Shown in pieces: positions 1 to 6,928 of a stretch of 18,955 nt of DNA. This DNA is from JBHJOF01 sp050330055 (GTDB taxonomy: Bacteria > Pseudomonadota > Alphaproteobacteria > Kiloniellales > JAKSDN01), in assembly GCA_050330055.1 (NCBI GenBank), contig JBHJOF010000334.1, positions 1 through 18,955 on the forward strand. The letters run 5' to 3'. How positions within the stretch are numbered: the first letter of the stretch is position 1; each line of letters begins with the position of its first letter. Made by a program: the position numbers and the translations under genes. The notes below the pieces were generated by a model. It made no database searches. It had not been told where the DNA came from and saw nothing but the letters and a program-made list of their open reading frames with translations.

Positions 1-1548
1 CGGGCGAAGGAGTCGGGTTTCGACGGCGTCGAGCTCTTCGCCGCCTATAACGCGCTCATCGACCAGTTCTGGACGCCCTGGAGCAACCGGCGCGACGACC
101 GCTGGGGCGGCTCCTTCGAGAACCGCATGCGCTTCTCGGCGGAAATCATTGGTCGCATCCGCAAGACCGTGGGCGAGGACTTCATCATCGGCATCGCGGT
201 CTCGATGGAGCCGAACGTCGAGGTGACGCTGTCGCTCGAGGCGCTGCAGGAGGTGATCGCCTGGCACGACCAGCGCGGCCTGATCGACTACGTGACCTGC
301 GGCACCGGCAGCTACTTCGACTTCACGCGCCTGATGCCGACCTTCCTCTACCCGGACAAGCTGGGCGCCGACTTCGCCGCCGGCCTCAAGCAGGCGGTGA
401 CGCACGCCCGCGTGCAGGCCGAGAGCCACATCCGCACGCCGGAGAACGCCGACTACGTGATCGCCTCCGGCCAGGCCGACATGGTCTCGATCGTGCGCGG
501 CCAGATCGCCGATCCCCATCTCGCCAACAAGGCGCGCGCGGGGCGGCCCGAGGACATCCGCCCCTGCATCTCCTGCAACCGCAACTGCTGGGGCCGGCGC
601 TTCCGTGACTACTGGATCTCCTGCCTGGTCAACCCCTCGGCCGGCCGCGAGTTCGAGTGGGGCGGCGACCGCTTCACGCCGGCTGCCAAGCCGCGCCGCA
701 TCCTGGTGGTGGGCGGCGGCCCGGCCGGTCTCGAGGCAGCGCGCGTGGCGGCCGAGCGCGGCCACCAGGTGACCCTTGCGGAGGCGAGCGACCAGCTCGG
801 CGGCCAGTTCCGCCTGGCCGGCCTGCAGCCGCGGCGCGGCCAGATCCTCGACCTGATCGAGTGGTACCGGGGGCAGCTCGAGAAGCTGCAGGTTACGGTC
901 CGCTACAACGCGCTCATGGAGGCGGCCGAGATCGAGGCCTCCGGCGCCGACGCCGTGGTGCTGGCAACCGGCTCGCTGCCCGACGGCGTCGGCTTCCAGC
1001 GCGCGCTGCCGCAGCAGCTGGCGATCCCGGGTATCGAGCGCGGCCAGGTCTGGTCGGTCGAGGAGGTGATGGCGCGCGCGGCGCGGCCCGGCAAGCGCGT
1101 GCTGCTGCTCGACGAGGGCGGCAACTGGCGCGGCTGCGGCACCGCCTGGCACCTGGCCGAGCAGGGCCACGAAGTTACGCTGCTGACGCCCGCAGCCATG
1201 GTCGGCAAGGAGCTGGAGCGTACGTCGGCCGACATCGGCCTCAGGCAGCGCTTGGCGGGATTCGGCACGCGCTTCATCACCGAGTCCGCCGTCGCCGAAT
1301 GGCACGGCGGCCTTGGTGACGAGGGGGGCGCGACGATCCTCAACCTGCTCGACGGCAGCCGCTGGCGCCTCGCCTGCGACGCTCTGGTCTTGGCCACGCC
1401 GAACGTCGCCGAGGCCAGCCTGCAGGGCGAGCTCGCCGCCCAGGGACCAGGCAGCGGCCTGGAGCTCCACGCCATCGGCGACTGCGTCGCCCCGCGCGAG
1501 GCGAACAACGCCTTTTTCGAGGGGCGGCGGCTCGGGCTGACGTTGTAG
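1..1548 (+). CDS. NADH:flavin oxidoreductase / TMADH-like demethylase, 5'-truncated by the window edge
   Basis: The frame is open from base 1, so the gene starts upstream; 515 residues remain and roughly 160 N-terminal residues of a ~680-residue family are missing. The end of the FMN-binding TIM barrel is visible (residues 6-45, ending in GGSFENRMRF). A four-cysteine iron-sulfur motif follows, C-x2-C-x3-C-x11-C at residues 189, 192, 196 and 208. Next come a dinucleotide-binding glycine motif (GGGPAGLEAA, about 237-246) and a second nucleotide-binding part with VLLLDEGGNWRGCGTAWHLA. This order is that of trimethylamine dehydrogenase and 2,4-dienoyl-CoA reductase: a cytosolic FMN/4Fe-4S/FAD enzyme. 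Relatives include N-methylproline (stachydrine-pathway) demethylases, which would suit the hydroxyproline-type genes 12 kb away, but substrate cannot be read from sequence. The barrel position usually held by His in TMADH (GAH) reads AAY here. Class assignment is firm; the demethylase role is a guess. Confidence 0.85.
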   Translation, partial: RAKESGFDGVELFAAYNALIDQFWTPWSNRRDDRWGGSFENRMRFSAEIIGRIRKTVGEDFIIGIAVSMEPNVEVTLSLEALQEVIAWHDQRGLIDYVTCGTGSYFDFTRLMPTFLYPDKLGADFAAGLKQAVTHARVQAESHIRTPENADYVIASGQADMVSIVRGQIADPHLANKARAGRPEDIRPCISCNRNCWGRRFRDYWISCLVNPSAGREFEWGGDRFTPAAKPRRILVVGGGPAGLEAARVAAERGHQVTLAEASDQLGGQFRLAGLQPRRGQILDLIEWYRGQLEKLQVTVRYNALMEAAEIEASGADAVVLATGSLPDGVGFQRALPQQLAIPGIERGQVWSVEEVMARAARPGKRVLLLDEGGNWRGCGTAWHLAEQGHEVTLLTPAAMVGKELERTSADIGLRQRLAGFGTRFITESAVAEWHGGLGDEGGATILNLLDGSRWRLACDALVLATPNVAEASLQGELAAQGPGSGLELHAIGDCVAPREANNAFFEGRRLGLTL

Positions 1549-1603
1549 CAGGAAGCTTGCTTATGCAGTGCGGAACTGCCGTGGTGGCCAAGGGAGCTCA
1601 ATC

Positions 1604-2032
1604 ATGAGCAATCAATGGGACTATCAGATACGGATTTATCTGAATGATGAGCTTGCAGAGGTGGCACGCCGCGATCCCGGCAATCCGGCGATCAAGCCGC
1701 TGGCGGATATTCTGGTCAGGCATGGCGCCAGGATGAAATGTCAGTATGCCGCCTTCGCGGACTATGTTGCCGAAGCTGAGAAACACGGAACCGAAAGCTA
1801 TCCGCTTTATGAGTGGACCAAGGCGACGATCGAGGATCCCGCCAAGAAGGCGAAGTACCTGAAATCCTTCACGCTCTATGTCGACGGCAGGGAAGTCTAC
1901 GCCAAGTCGGTAGCAGACGCGCTCGAATCCGACTTACGGCCCCTGGTGGGCGGCGCGTTGATCACGCGAATGTCGAAACACGACACCAATCCCGCCAACA
2001 ACCCTCAGCCGCCAGCACGCTTTCGCAAGTAG
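1604..2032 (+). CDS. Hypothetical protein, 142 aa, family not recognised
   Basis: The start is chosen at ATG 1604 because AGGGAG at 1591-1596 sits 7 nt upstream; the longer frame from 1568 would place this Shine-Dalgarno inside the gene. The product is a soluble, charged 142-residue protein with no signal peptide or membrane segment. Its N-terminal half alternates short strands and helices (QIRIYLNDELAEVARR), the middle has KSFTLYVDGREVYAKS, and the last ~18 residues are a Pro/Asn-rich, probably disordered tail. I recognise no domain or catalytic motif. Codons such as tat, gat, aat and ctg/tcg mixtures are visibly less G/C-ended than in adjacent genes, which may indicate recent acquisition or low expression. 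It lies 55 bp after the flavoenzyme on the same strand, so co-transcription is possible, and it converges on the ketopantoate-reductase-like gene across a palindromic repeat. That it is a real gene rests on the Shine-Dalgarno and the coherent reading frame. Confidence 0.7.
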   Translation: MSNQWDYQIRIYLNDELAEVARRDPGNPAIKPLADILVRHGARMKCQYAAFADYVAEAEKHGTESYPLYEWTKATIEDPAKKAKYLKSFTLYVDGREVYAKSVADALESDLRPLVGGALITRMSKHDTNPANNPQPPARFRK

Positions 2033-2094
2033 GAACTGATCAAACCGTCTTTATCTAGAGCAACTTCCGTTCACTTGTAATCACTGGGCAAACC

Positions 2095-2177
2095 CTCATG
2101 CTTCGACAGGCTCAGCATGAAGGGCTTGTGCTGGAGCAGCACAAGCCCTCCTCACCCTGAGCTTGTCGAAGGGTGAG
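2095..2177. repeat. Composite palindromic repeat, arm-hairpin-arm (family A, copy 1)
   Basis: Two inverted arms (2095-2120 and 2152-2177), each containing a version of CTTCGACAGGCTCAG and each foldable on itself (CTCATGCT...AGCATGA; TCACCCT...AGGGTGA), flank a perfect 12-bp hairpin: AGGGCTTGTGCT at 2121-2132 and AGCACAAGCCCT at 2138-2149, with a 5-nt loop. It occupies the junction between two convergent genes. No T-tract follows either side, so it is not a classical intrinsic terminator, though it could end or protect transcripts from both directions. Related copies are at 13897-14024 and 18211-18292. Confidence 0.85.
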
Positions 2178-2211
2178 GCAATACGCCGATTCAGTCCGAA
2201 CGGATTACGCT

Positions 2212-3264
2212 CTAACTCGTCAAGGGGTCGTTGGCGTCCAGGCGCTCGTCGATGATGGCGACCGTTTCGTCGATGTCCGGGTTGGACAGGCCCAGGTCGC
2301 GGGCGATCGCTTGCACCAGCACATCGACCCGTTCGATGAAGGGTGCGCCGGAGGCGACGGAGCGGGCCGCGGATGACGGGCGCAACAGGCTCTCCGCGGC
2401 CTTGGCGTATTTCTCGAACGGCACCCCGTCCGCCGGGTCGGCGCCCAGGCGCTGCGCCAGCTCGTTGACGAAGGCGTATATGGATTCGGACTTCGCCAGG
2501 TCGCCGTGCACGGCATCCCGGATCGACCGGGGCTCGCCCCGGGTGATGCAGCGGTAGTTGCCGGTCAGCAGCATGCTCCACTTTGCCAGCGGCACGAACA
2601 CGGAGTCGTAGACGCGCAGCTTGACGGGCACGTCCTTGCCGTCGAGCCGCACCGCCGCGATATCGTCTTCGAGCTGCTTCAGCATATCGGTGGCGGCGGC
2701 ATCGCCGAACCGGGCCGCCTTGAAATTCGTCGGCAGGCCCACGTGAAGCACATTCCCTTTTTCCTCCGGCGGACGGAAGGCCTGCGGGTCGGGACTGCAC
2801 AGCGTCATGAAGTCCGGGTCGAAGCGGTCCCAGACCGAGGGATCGGTATAGCTGACCCCGAGGTTGCTCGTATCGAGGCCCGGAATCCGCTTGAGAAAGG
2901 TCAGCGGCGGCATGTTCATGATCGAGAGGCAGGGAATGCGTTCCTCGGCGATACGGATCAGCACGGTGCGAATGGAGTGGTGCGCGTACTGCGGCTCCTG
3001 CATGGCGAGCCCCACCAGATCGTAGCCCGAGGCGACGATATCCTGCGGAACGCAGGCGGTGAGGCGTCCGGGCAGATCCTTCGAGCCTATGGCCCGGTGC
3101 TTGTCCTCGCCTTTCAGCTTGATCCGGACTTCCGTGCCTTCCCGGTTGATCAGGTCCGAGGTTTTGCGGCGGCAGACCAGGGTCACGTCATGCCCGGCCA
3201 TCAACAGCTTCGTGCCGAGCAGCGAGCCGTAGGACGCGCCAAAGATTAGAACTCTACAGCCCAT
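2212..3264 (-). CDS. Ketopantoate reductase family (ApbA/PanE-like) dehydrogenase
   Basis: A 350-residue cytosolic NAD(P)-dependent reductase-like protein. Residues 4-33 form a Rossmann start with a variant glycine motif (VLIFGASYGSLLG, then GHDVTLVCRR), where classical PanE has GxGxxG. The C-terminal helical domain has the family's usual Lys/Asn region (PLAKWSMLLTGNYRCI, about residues 227-242) and a Glu-rich helix. PanE proteins reduce 2-dehydropantoate to pantoate in coenzyme A synthesis, but they are about 300 residues; this one is longer, has a Tyr-Gly in the phosphate loop, and has no pantothenate gene nearby. It is better called a family member of unknown substrate, possibly acting on another 2-oxo acid or in an opine-dehydrogenase-like reaction. 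Start ATG 3264 is used; upstream GGAA gives only a weak Shine-Dalgarno. The MFS gene ends 82 bp upstream on the same strand, so the two may share a transcript. Confidence 0.8.
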   Translation of the reverse strand: MGCRVLIFGASYGSLLGTKLLMAGHDVTLVCRRKTSDLINREGTEVRIKLKGEDKHRAIGSKDLPGRLTACVPQDIVASGYDLVGLAMQEPQYAHHSIRTVLIRIAEERIPCLSIMNMPPLTFLKRIPGLDTSNLGVSYTDPSVWDRFDPDFMTLCSPDPQAFRPPEEKGNVLHVGLPTNFKAARFGDAAATDMLKQLEDDIAAVRLDGKDVPVKLRVYDSVFVPLAKWSMLLTGNYRCITRGEPRSIRDAVHGDLAKSESIYAFVNELAQRLGADPADGVPFEKYAKAAESLLRPSSAARSVASGAPFIERVDVLVQAIARDLGLSNPDIDETVAIIDERLDANDPLTS

Positions 3265-3346
3265 GTTTTCCGTGCCCCCGAATGAAGCCTCCCACGGAGC
3301 ATATCAGCATTCGAGTTCGATCCGTCACCGCCGGTCTTCAGCCGCT

Positions 3347-4555
3347 CTAATCCCCACCCGCCTCCGTCACCCGCGCCCGCCCATAGCGGAAGCCGAGCAG
3401 CAGCGACAGCAGCGAGAGGCCGAGGCCGGCGGCCATGAAGGCGACCATCACCGCCGGGCTGTCGCCCTGCAGGCTGCCGACCGCCTGGGCGAAGATCGCG
3501 GAGATGCCCATCTGCAGGAAGCCGCTCAGGCCCGAGGCGGTGCCGGCCGAGCGCGGCAGCACGCCGAGCGCGCCGGCCTGGGCGTTCGGCATAGAGAGCC
3601 CGTTGCCGAAGGCGATGCAGATCATCGGCCCGAAGATGGCGAGCGGCGTCCAGACATGCAGGGCGGCCAGCAGGGCGCCGACCAGGATGACCGCCAGGCC
3701 CAGCACGCTGCCGGCCAGGATCATGGCGTCGCCGCCGAGGCGGTGCGACAGGCGCGCGGCGGCGAAGTTGCCGAGCATGAAGGCGAACGACACGGCGATG
3801 AAGTAGAGCCCGTACTCGCTGACCGGCCGGCCCATGACGTTGACCATCAGGTAGGGCGCGCCGGCGGCGAAGGCGAAGAAGGCGGCCATCGCGAAGGCGC
3901 CGTTCAGCGCATAGCCGCAGAACAGCGGCGCGCGCAGCAGCAGGGCGAAGCCCTCCAGCATGCCCGCCAGGCCGCGGTGGCGCGCCGGCTGGCTGTTGGT
4001 CTCGGCCAGGCGCAGCAGCACCAGCGCCAGCACCGGGACACCCACCATGCCGACGCTGGCGAAGATGGCGCGCCAGCCCAGGAACTCGGTCAGCATGCCG
4101 CCGATCGCCGGCGCCACCATGGGCGCCACGATCATCGCCATGGTCAGATAGGCGAGCGCGCTCGCTACCTTCTCGTGCGCATAGACGTCGCGCACGATGG
4201 CGCGCGCCAATACGATTCCCGCCGCGCCGCCCGAAGCCTGCAGGATGCGGCCGAGGATCAGCCAGGCCATGTCGGGCGCCAGCGTGCAGATCAGGCTGCC
4301 GGCCAGGTAGACCAGCAGGCCGCCGATCAGCACCGGGCGCCGGCCATGGCGGTCGGATAGCGGGCCGTAGGCGAGCGTGGCCAGGGCGATCGCCAGCATC
4401 GACAGGCTGAGCGCGAGCTGCGCCGTGCCGGCGGCGACGCCGAAGTCGCGCTGGATGATCGGCAGCGCCGGGATGAAGATCTGCATCGCCAGCGGCCCGA
4501 TCGCGGTCACTGCGACCAGCGCGATCAGGAACAGGCGAGTAGGACGCTGGGTCAT
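3347..4555 (-). CDS. Bcr/CflA-type MFS drug/metabolite exporter
   Basis: A 402-residue, strongly hydrophobic inner-membrane protein with about 12 predicted membrane segments, the normal size for the Bcr/CflA subfamily of DHA1 proton antiporters. Diagnostic parts are the first helix ending in LAMQIFIPALPIIQRDFG (about residues 22-39), motif A between helices 2 and 3 (GPLSDRHGRRPVLIGG, residues 64-79), and the helix-4/5 stretch around LARAIVRDVY and MVAPAIGGML. Members expel drugs such as bicyclomycin or chloramphenicol, and some export amino acids or sulfur compounds; substrate is not readable here. Start ATG 4555 aligns with the family's short N-terminus, but no clear Shine-Dalgarno precedes it. 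It is separated from the upstream DUF2817 gene by a 358-bp repeat-rich gap, so it probably has its own promoter. No adjacent regulator is visible. Confidence 0.9.
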   Translation of the reverse strand: MTQRPTRLFLIALVAVTAIGPLAMQIFIPALPIIQRDFGVAAGTAQLALSLSMLAIALATLAYGPLSDRHGRRPVLIGGLLVYLAGSLICTLAPDMAWLILGRILQASGGAAGIVLARAIVRDVYAHEKVASALAYLTMAMIVAPMVAPAIGGMLTEFLGWRAIFASVGMVGVPVLALVLLRLAETNSQPARHRGLAGMLEGFALLLRAPLFCGYALNGAFAMAAFFAFAAGAPYLMVNVMGRPVSEYGLYFIAVSFAFMLGNFAAARLSHRLGGDAMILAGSVLGLAVILVGALLAALHVWTPLAIFGPMICIAFGNGLSMPNAQAGALGVLPRSAGTASGLSGFLQMGISAIFAQAVGSLQGDSPAVMVAFMAAGLGLSLLSLLLGFRYGRARVTEAGGD

Positions 4556-4659
4556 GCCGCAGCTGACCGGTCAAACCGAAGACGGCCTGTTGCACAGTCC
4601 CGTTGCCTCCGGCATCGCGGCCCTAGCGGCGCAACGAAGACTGGCACTTCCGCCATGCC

Positions 4660-4815
4660 CTTTCGGCGCTTCGCGCCCTGCGGTCCCTGGGCCCCCCTCC
4701 GGCGCTTCGCCCGTTGATCCCCTGGGCCTCCCCCTCGAGGGGGGAGGCGAGTCGAAGTGCGGCTCCGCCTCATCTTTTCCCTCCCCCCTTGAGGGGGAGG
4801 GATAGGGAGGGGGGC
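4660..4815. repeat. C/G-run palindromic repeat cluster (family B, copy 1)
   Basis: This stretch lies in the 358-bp non-coding gap 4556-4913. It contains CCTCCCCCTCGAGG continuing to GGGGAGG (palindrome 4727-4747), a second palindrome of CCCTCCCC...GGGGAGGG type at about 4779-4801, and short repeated words such as CGGCGCTTCGC. The composition resembles the large inverted repeat at 18792-18942. The remainder of the gap (4556-4659 and 4816-4913) shows no gene or recognisable site. Confidence 0.7.
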
Positions 4816-4913
4816 ATAAACAAAGCGAACAACGGAAAGCACATGCACCTTCTCAACCAGACACTCGCGGCGTCATGCTGGGCGTCATGCTGCAGGCGGT
4901 GCGCAGCCACGCT

Positions 4914-5999
4914 TCACGAAGCTTCGCTCAAGCCGGCGAGCGCACGCCGCTGCGTATCGACGGCGCGCTCGAACACCATCTCCTTCCAGTCGTCCTGGTC
5001 CTGGTAGAAGGCGTCGCGGAGCTGTCGTTTGATGGCGCGGCCCTTGCTGGTTCCGGGGTCGCCGTGCAGATGCAGCCAGTTCTCGGCGCGCAGCGCCAGT
5101 TGGACCTCCTTGGCCGGCTGCGTGCCGTACTCCAGGACGATCGCGGTCAGGGTCGCGTGCGGCACGGCGCGCTCCATGCCCTGCACGTTGAAACCGATGA
5201 TCTCGACCGAGGAGGAGGTGCCCGCGGCAGGCGAGGTGATGTCGCCGTACCAGGACTCGGCCTGGCGCAGCGCCTCTCTGCCGCGGTCCTGCACCGAGAT
5301 GCGTTCGCCGTGGCCGCGCGGGCCGAGCCCGCTGTGGTAGTCGATCACCGCGACCTGACGCGCGTGGCGGAGCTTGTCGGCGAAGATGGTCTCCAGCATG
5401 CGGTGCGACCAGGTCGGCTGGTGGCCGCCGAAGAAGATGCCGTCGGGATGGCTGTACTGGCCGGCGGTGATGGCCTCACGCAGGGCCCATTCGCCCTCGG
5501 TCTCGGCATAGGCAAGGAGGATCTGCATGGTCTCGGCGATCACCGCGTCGTTCCACTCCGGCGGGCAGATCGCCTCGGCCAGCGCCTCGTAGCCCGGGTT
5601 GACCGGATAGGGCGCGGCGTGGTCGACGAAGTTGCGGTTCAGGTCGACGTTGTCCTCGGTTACCCGTCGCAGCCAGGCGAAGCCATAAGGGTTCATGGCG
5701 TGGATCTGCATCAGCGCGATCTCCGCCGGCCGCTCGCGGTCGAGCCCGCCGGCCAGCCAGCCGGCCTGCACGCCGGAGCCGCAGAAGCCCTCGACGCCGT
5801 GCGTGCCCGATATCGTCACCAGGACGCTCGCCGCGTCCTTGGGGCCGTGCCAGGCGACGTCGGTGAACAGCGGTTCGCCCTCCGGCCCTGGCGTCGGGCA
5901 GCGGTGGCTCTCGATCAGGGCGCCGGCCTGGCGGCTCGCATCCAGGAAGCGTGCGCGCGCCTCGCCGTAGTCGGCGCTGAAGTAGCGACTGGCGGTCAT
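4914..5999 (-). CDS. DUF2817 protein, M14-like zinc metallopeptidase
   Basis: A 361-residue protein of the DUF2817 family, related to M14 zinc carboxypeptidases and deacylases. The zinc-ligand set is visible: H67-x2-E70 in SGTHGVEGFCGSG and H222 in VIDYHSGLG, with a likely catalytic Glu at E290 in IVLEYGTQP and the substrate-contacting NRNF at 121-124. The family is expected to hydrolyse a C-terminal peptide or amide bond, but substrates are not well established. No signal peptide is seen, so it should be cytosolic. The frame stays open for another 298 codons upstream, but ATG 5999 is chosen: an AGGA Shine-Dalgarno lies 6 nt upstream, family homology begins here, and the extension would run through the divergent TPR gene. 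It may release amino acids from short peptides or N-acyl compounds, in line with other amino-acid genes in the window. Confidence 0.85.
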   Translation of the reverse strand: MTASRYFSADYGEARARFLDASRQAGALIESHRCPTPGPEGEPLFTDVAWHGPKDAASVLVTISGTHGVEGFCGSGVQAGWLAGGLDRERPAEIALMQIHAMNPYGFAWLRRVTEDNVDLNRNFVDHAAPYPVNPGYEALAEAICPPEWNDAVIAETMQILLAYAETEGEWALREAITAGQYSHPDGIFFGGHQPTWSHRMLETIFADKLRHARQVAVIDYHSGLGPRGHGERISVQDRGREALRQAESWYGDITSPAAGTSSSVEIIGFNVQGMERAVPHATLTAIVLEYGTQPAKEVQLALRAENWLHLHGDPGTSKGRAIKRQLRDAFYQDQDDWKEMVFERAVDTQRRALAGLSEAS

Positions 6000-6075
6000 G
6001 TCGGTCCTATGTGGTCCGGCGGCCGGGCGCAGCCGTGGCTCATCGCAACGTGAAGGCCAGGCGCCGTGCCGCCTC

Positions 6076-6103
6076 TTGGCAAGCAGGTGTTTTGGCCCAT
6101 AAT
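6076..6103 (+). promoter_or_regulatory. Candidate sigma70-type promoter for the TPR gene
   Basis: TTGGCA at 6076-6081 and CATAAT at 6098-6103 are separated by 16 bp, each one base off the consensus hexamer. The expected transcription start falls at about 6110-6111, essentially on the GTG start codon, implying a leaderless or nearly leaderless mRNA. No better promoter was noticed in the 111-bp divergent gap. Confidence 0.45.
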
Positions 6104-6110
6104 TGAGCCT

Positions 6111-6674
6111 GTGAAAAGCCTCGAAGCAGCGATCCTTACTATCGTGATCGCGCTGGCTTGCGCGATCCTCCCGCCGGCGGCGGCGGACCAGAACGACGCG
6201 CGCCTGTTCGGTCTGTTCAACCAGCTCCAGGGCGCCACCGGCCGGGCCGAGGCCACGGCCACCGAGGCGGCAATCTGGCACATCTGGATCGAGCACGACG
6301 ACCGCGCGGTCCATCTGCTGATGCAGAAGGGCATCGCGGCGATGAACCGCGGCGACCGCCGCGGCGCGTTCCGGGATTTCGACCAGATCGTGCAGATCGC
6401 GCCCGATTTCGCCGAAGGCTGGAACAAGCGCGCCACCGTGCGCTACCTTCTCGGGCAGTACGAGGAATCCTTGGACGACATCGAGCGGACGCTGGCCCTG
6501 GAGCCGCGCCATTTCGGTGCGCTCTCCGGCCGCGGCCTGGTCTACGTCGCGCTCGACGACCTGCCGCAGGCGCTCCAATCCTTCGAGGCGGCGCTGGCGG
6601 TCAATCCCCACATGCCGGGCGTGCGCAGCAACGCCGAGGCGATCCGCAAGGTCCTGAAGGACCGCGAGATCTAG
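6111..6674 (+). CDS. Exported tetratricopeptide-repeat protein
   Basis: A 187-residue protein with GTG start at 6111. Its N-terminus is a signal peptide (KSLEAAILTIVIALACAILP followed by PAAA, probable cut before DQNDARLF), so it should be periplasmic. The rest is helical TPR sequence: MQKGIAAMNRGDRRGAFRDF, then AEGWNKRATVRYLLGQYEESL, then EPRHFGALSGRGLVYVALDD, then LPQALQSFEAALAVNP. These match a conserved alphaproteobacterial TPR family in which the WNKRAT and EPRHFGALSG blocks are nearly invariant. The role is unknown, presumably protein-protein contacts. The GTG is preferred to an upstream GTG at 6066 because it starts the signal peptide directly and the candidate promoter hexamers overlap the longer version. 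The hybrid kinase follows on the same strand after 254 bp. Confidence 0.85.
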   Translation: MKSLEAAILTIVIALACAILPPAAADQNDARLFGLFNQLQGATGRAEATATEAAIWHIWIEHDDRAVHLLMQKGIAAMNRGDRRGAFRDFDQIVQIAPDFAEGWNKRATVRYLLGQYEESLDDIERTLALEPRHFGALSGRGLVYVALDDLPQALQSFEAALAVNPHMPGVRSNAEAIRKVLKDREI

Positions 6675-6831
6675 CAGTTCGCCCGCCAACGATGACCCGC
6701 ATGGCGAGCGGGCAAGGCCAATTGCACGCGCGGCAGCAGGGCGACATAATCCGGCCCAACGAGAGCGACAGCTTGAACTGTCGGGAGCGCCTCGATCGGG
6801 GGTCCGGTGCGGCCCTCCGGAAATGAGGGGT

Positions 6832-6860
6832 GACAGTCCGTGCGACGGCAAGGGACTGTC
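6832..6860. promoter_or_regulatory. Perfect 8-bp inverted repeat upstream of the hybrid kinase
   Basis: GACAGTCC at 6832-6839 and GGACTGTC at 6853-6860 are perfect reverse complements with a 13-bp spacer, starting 97 bp before the kinase start. It could be an operator for a dimeric regulator or a weak stem-loop closing the TPR transcript; there is no T-run to support an intrinsic terminator. The remainder of the 254-bp gap 6675-6928 shows no further gene. Confidence 0.35.
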
Positions 6861-6928
6861 TTCATCGGGCGCATCCGGCCCCCCCACGGGCACCTGGAGG
6901 CGCGCCTTGGGGGCACCAAGGGGGCGCC

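Noticed and set aside
6000..6893. N-terminal extension of the DUF2817 protein by 298 codons
   Set aside because: Runs opposite the TPR gene; the Shine-Dalgarno and family homology both begin at ATG 5999.
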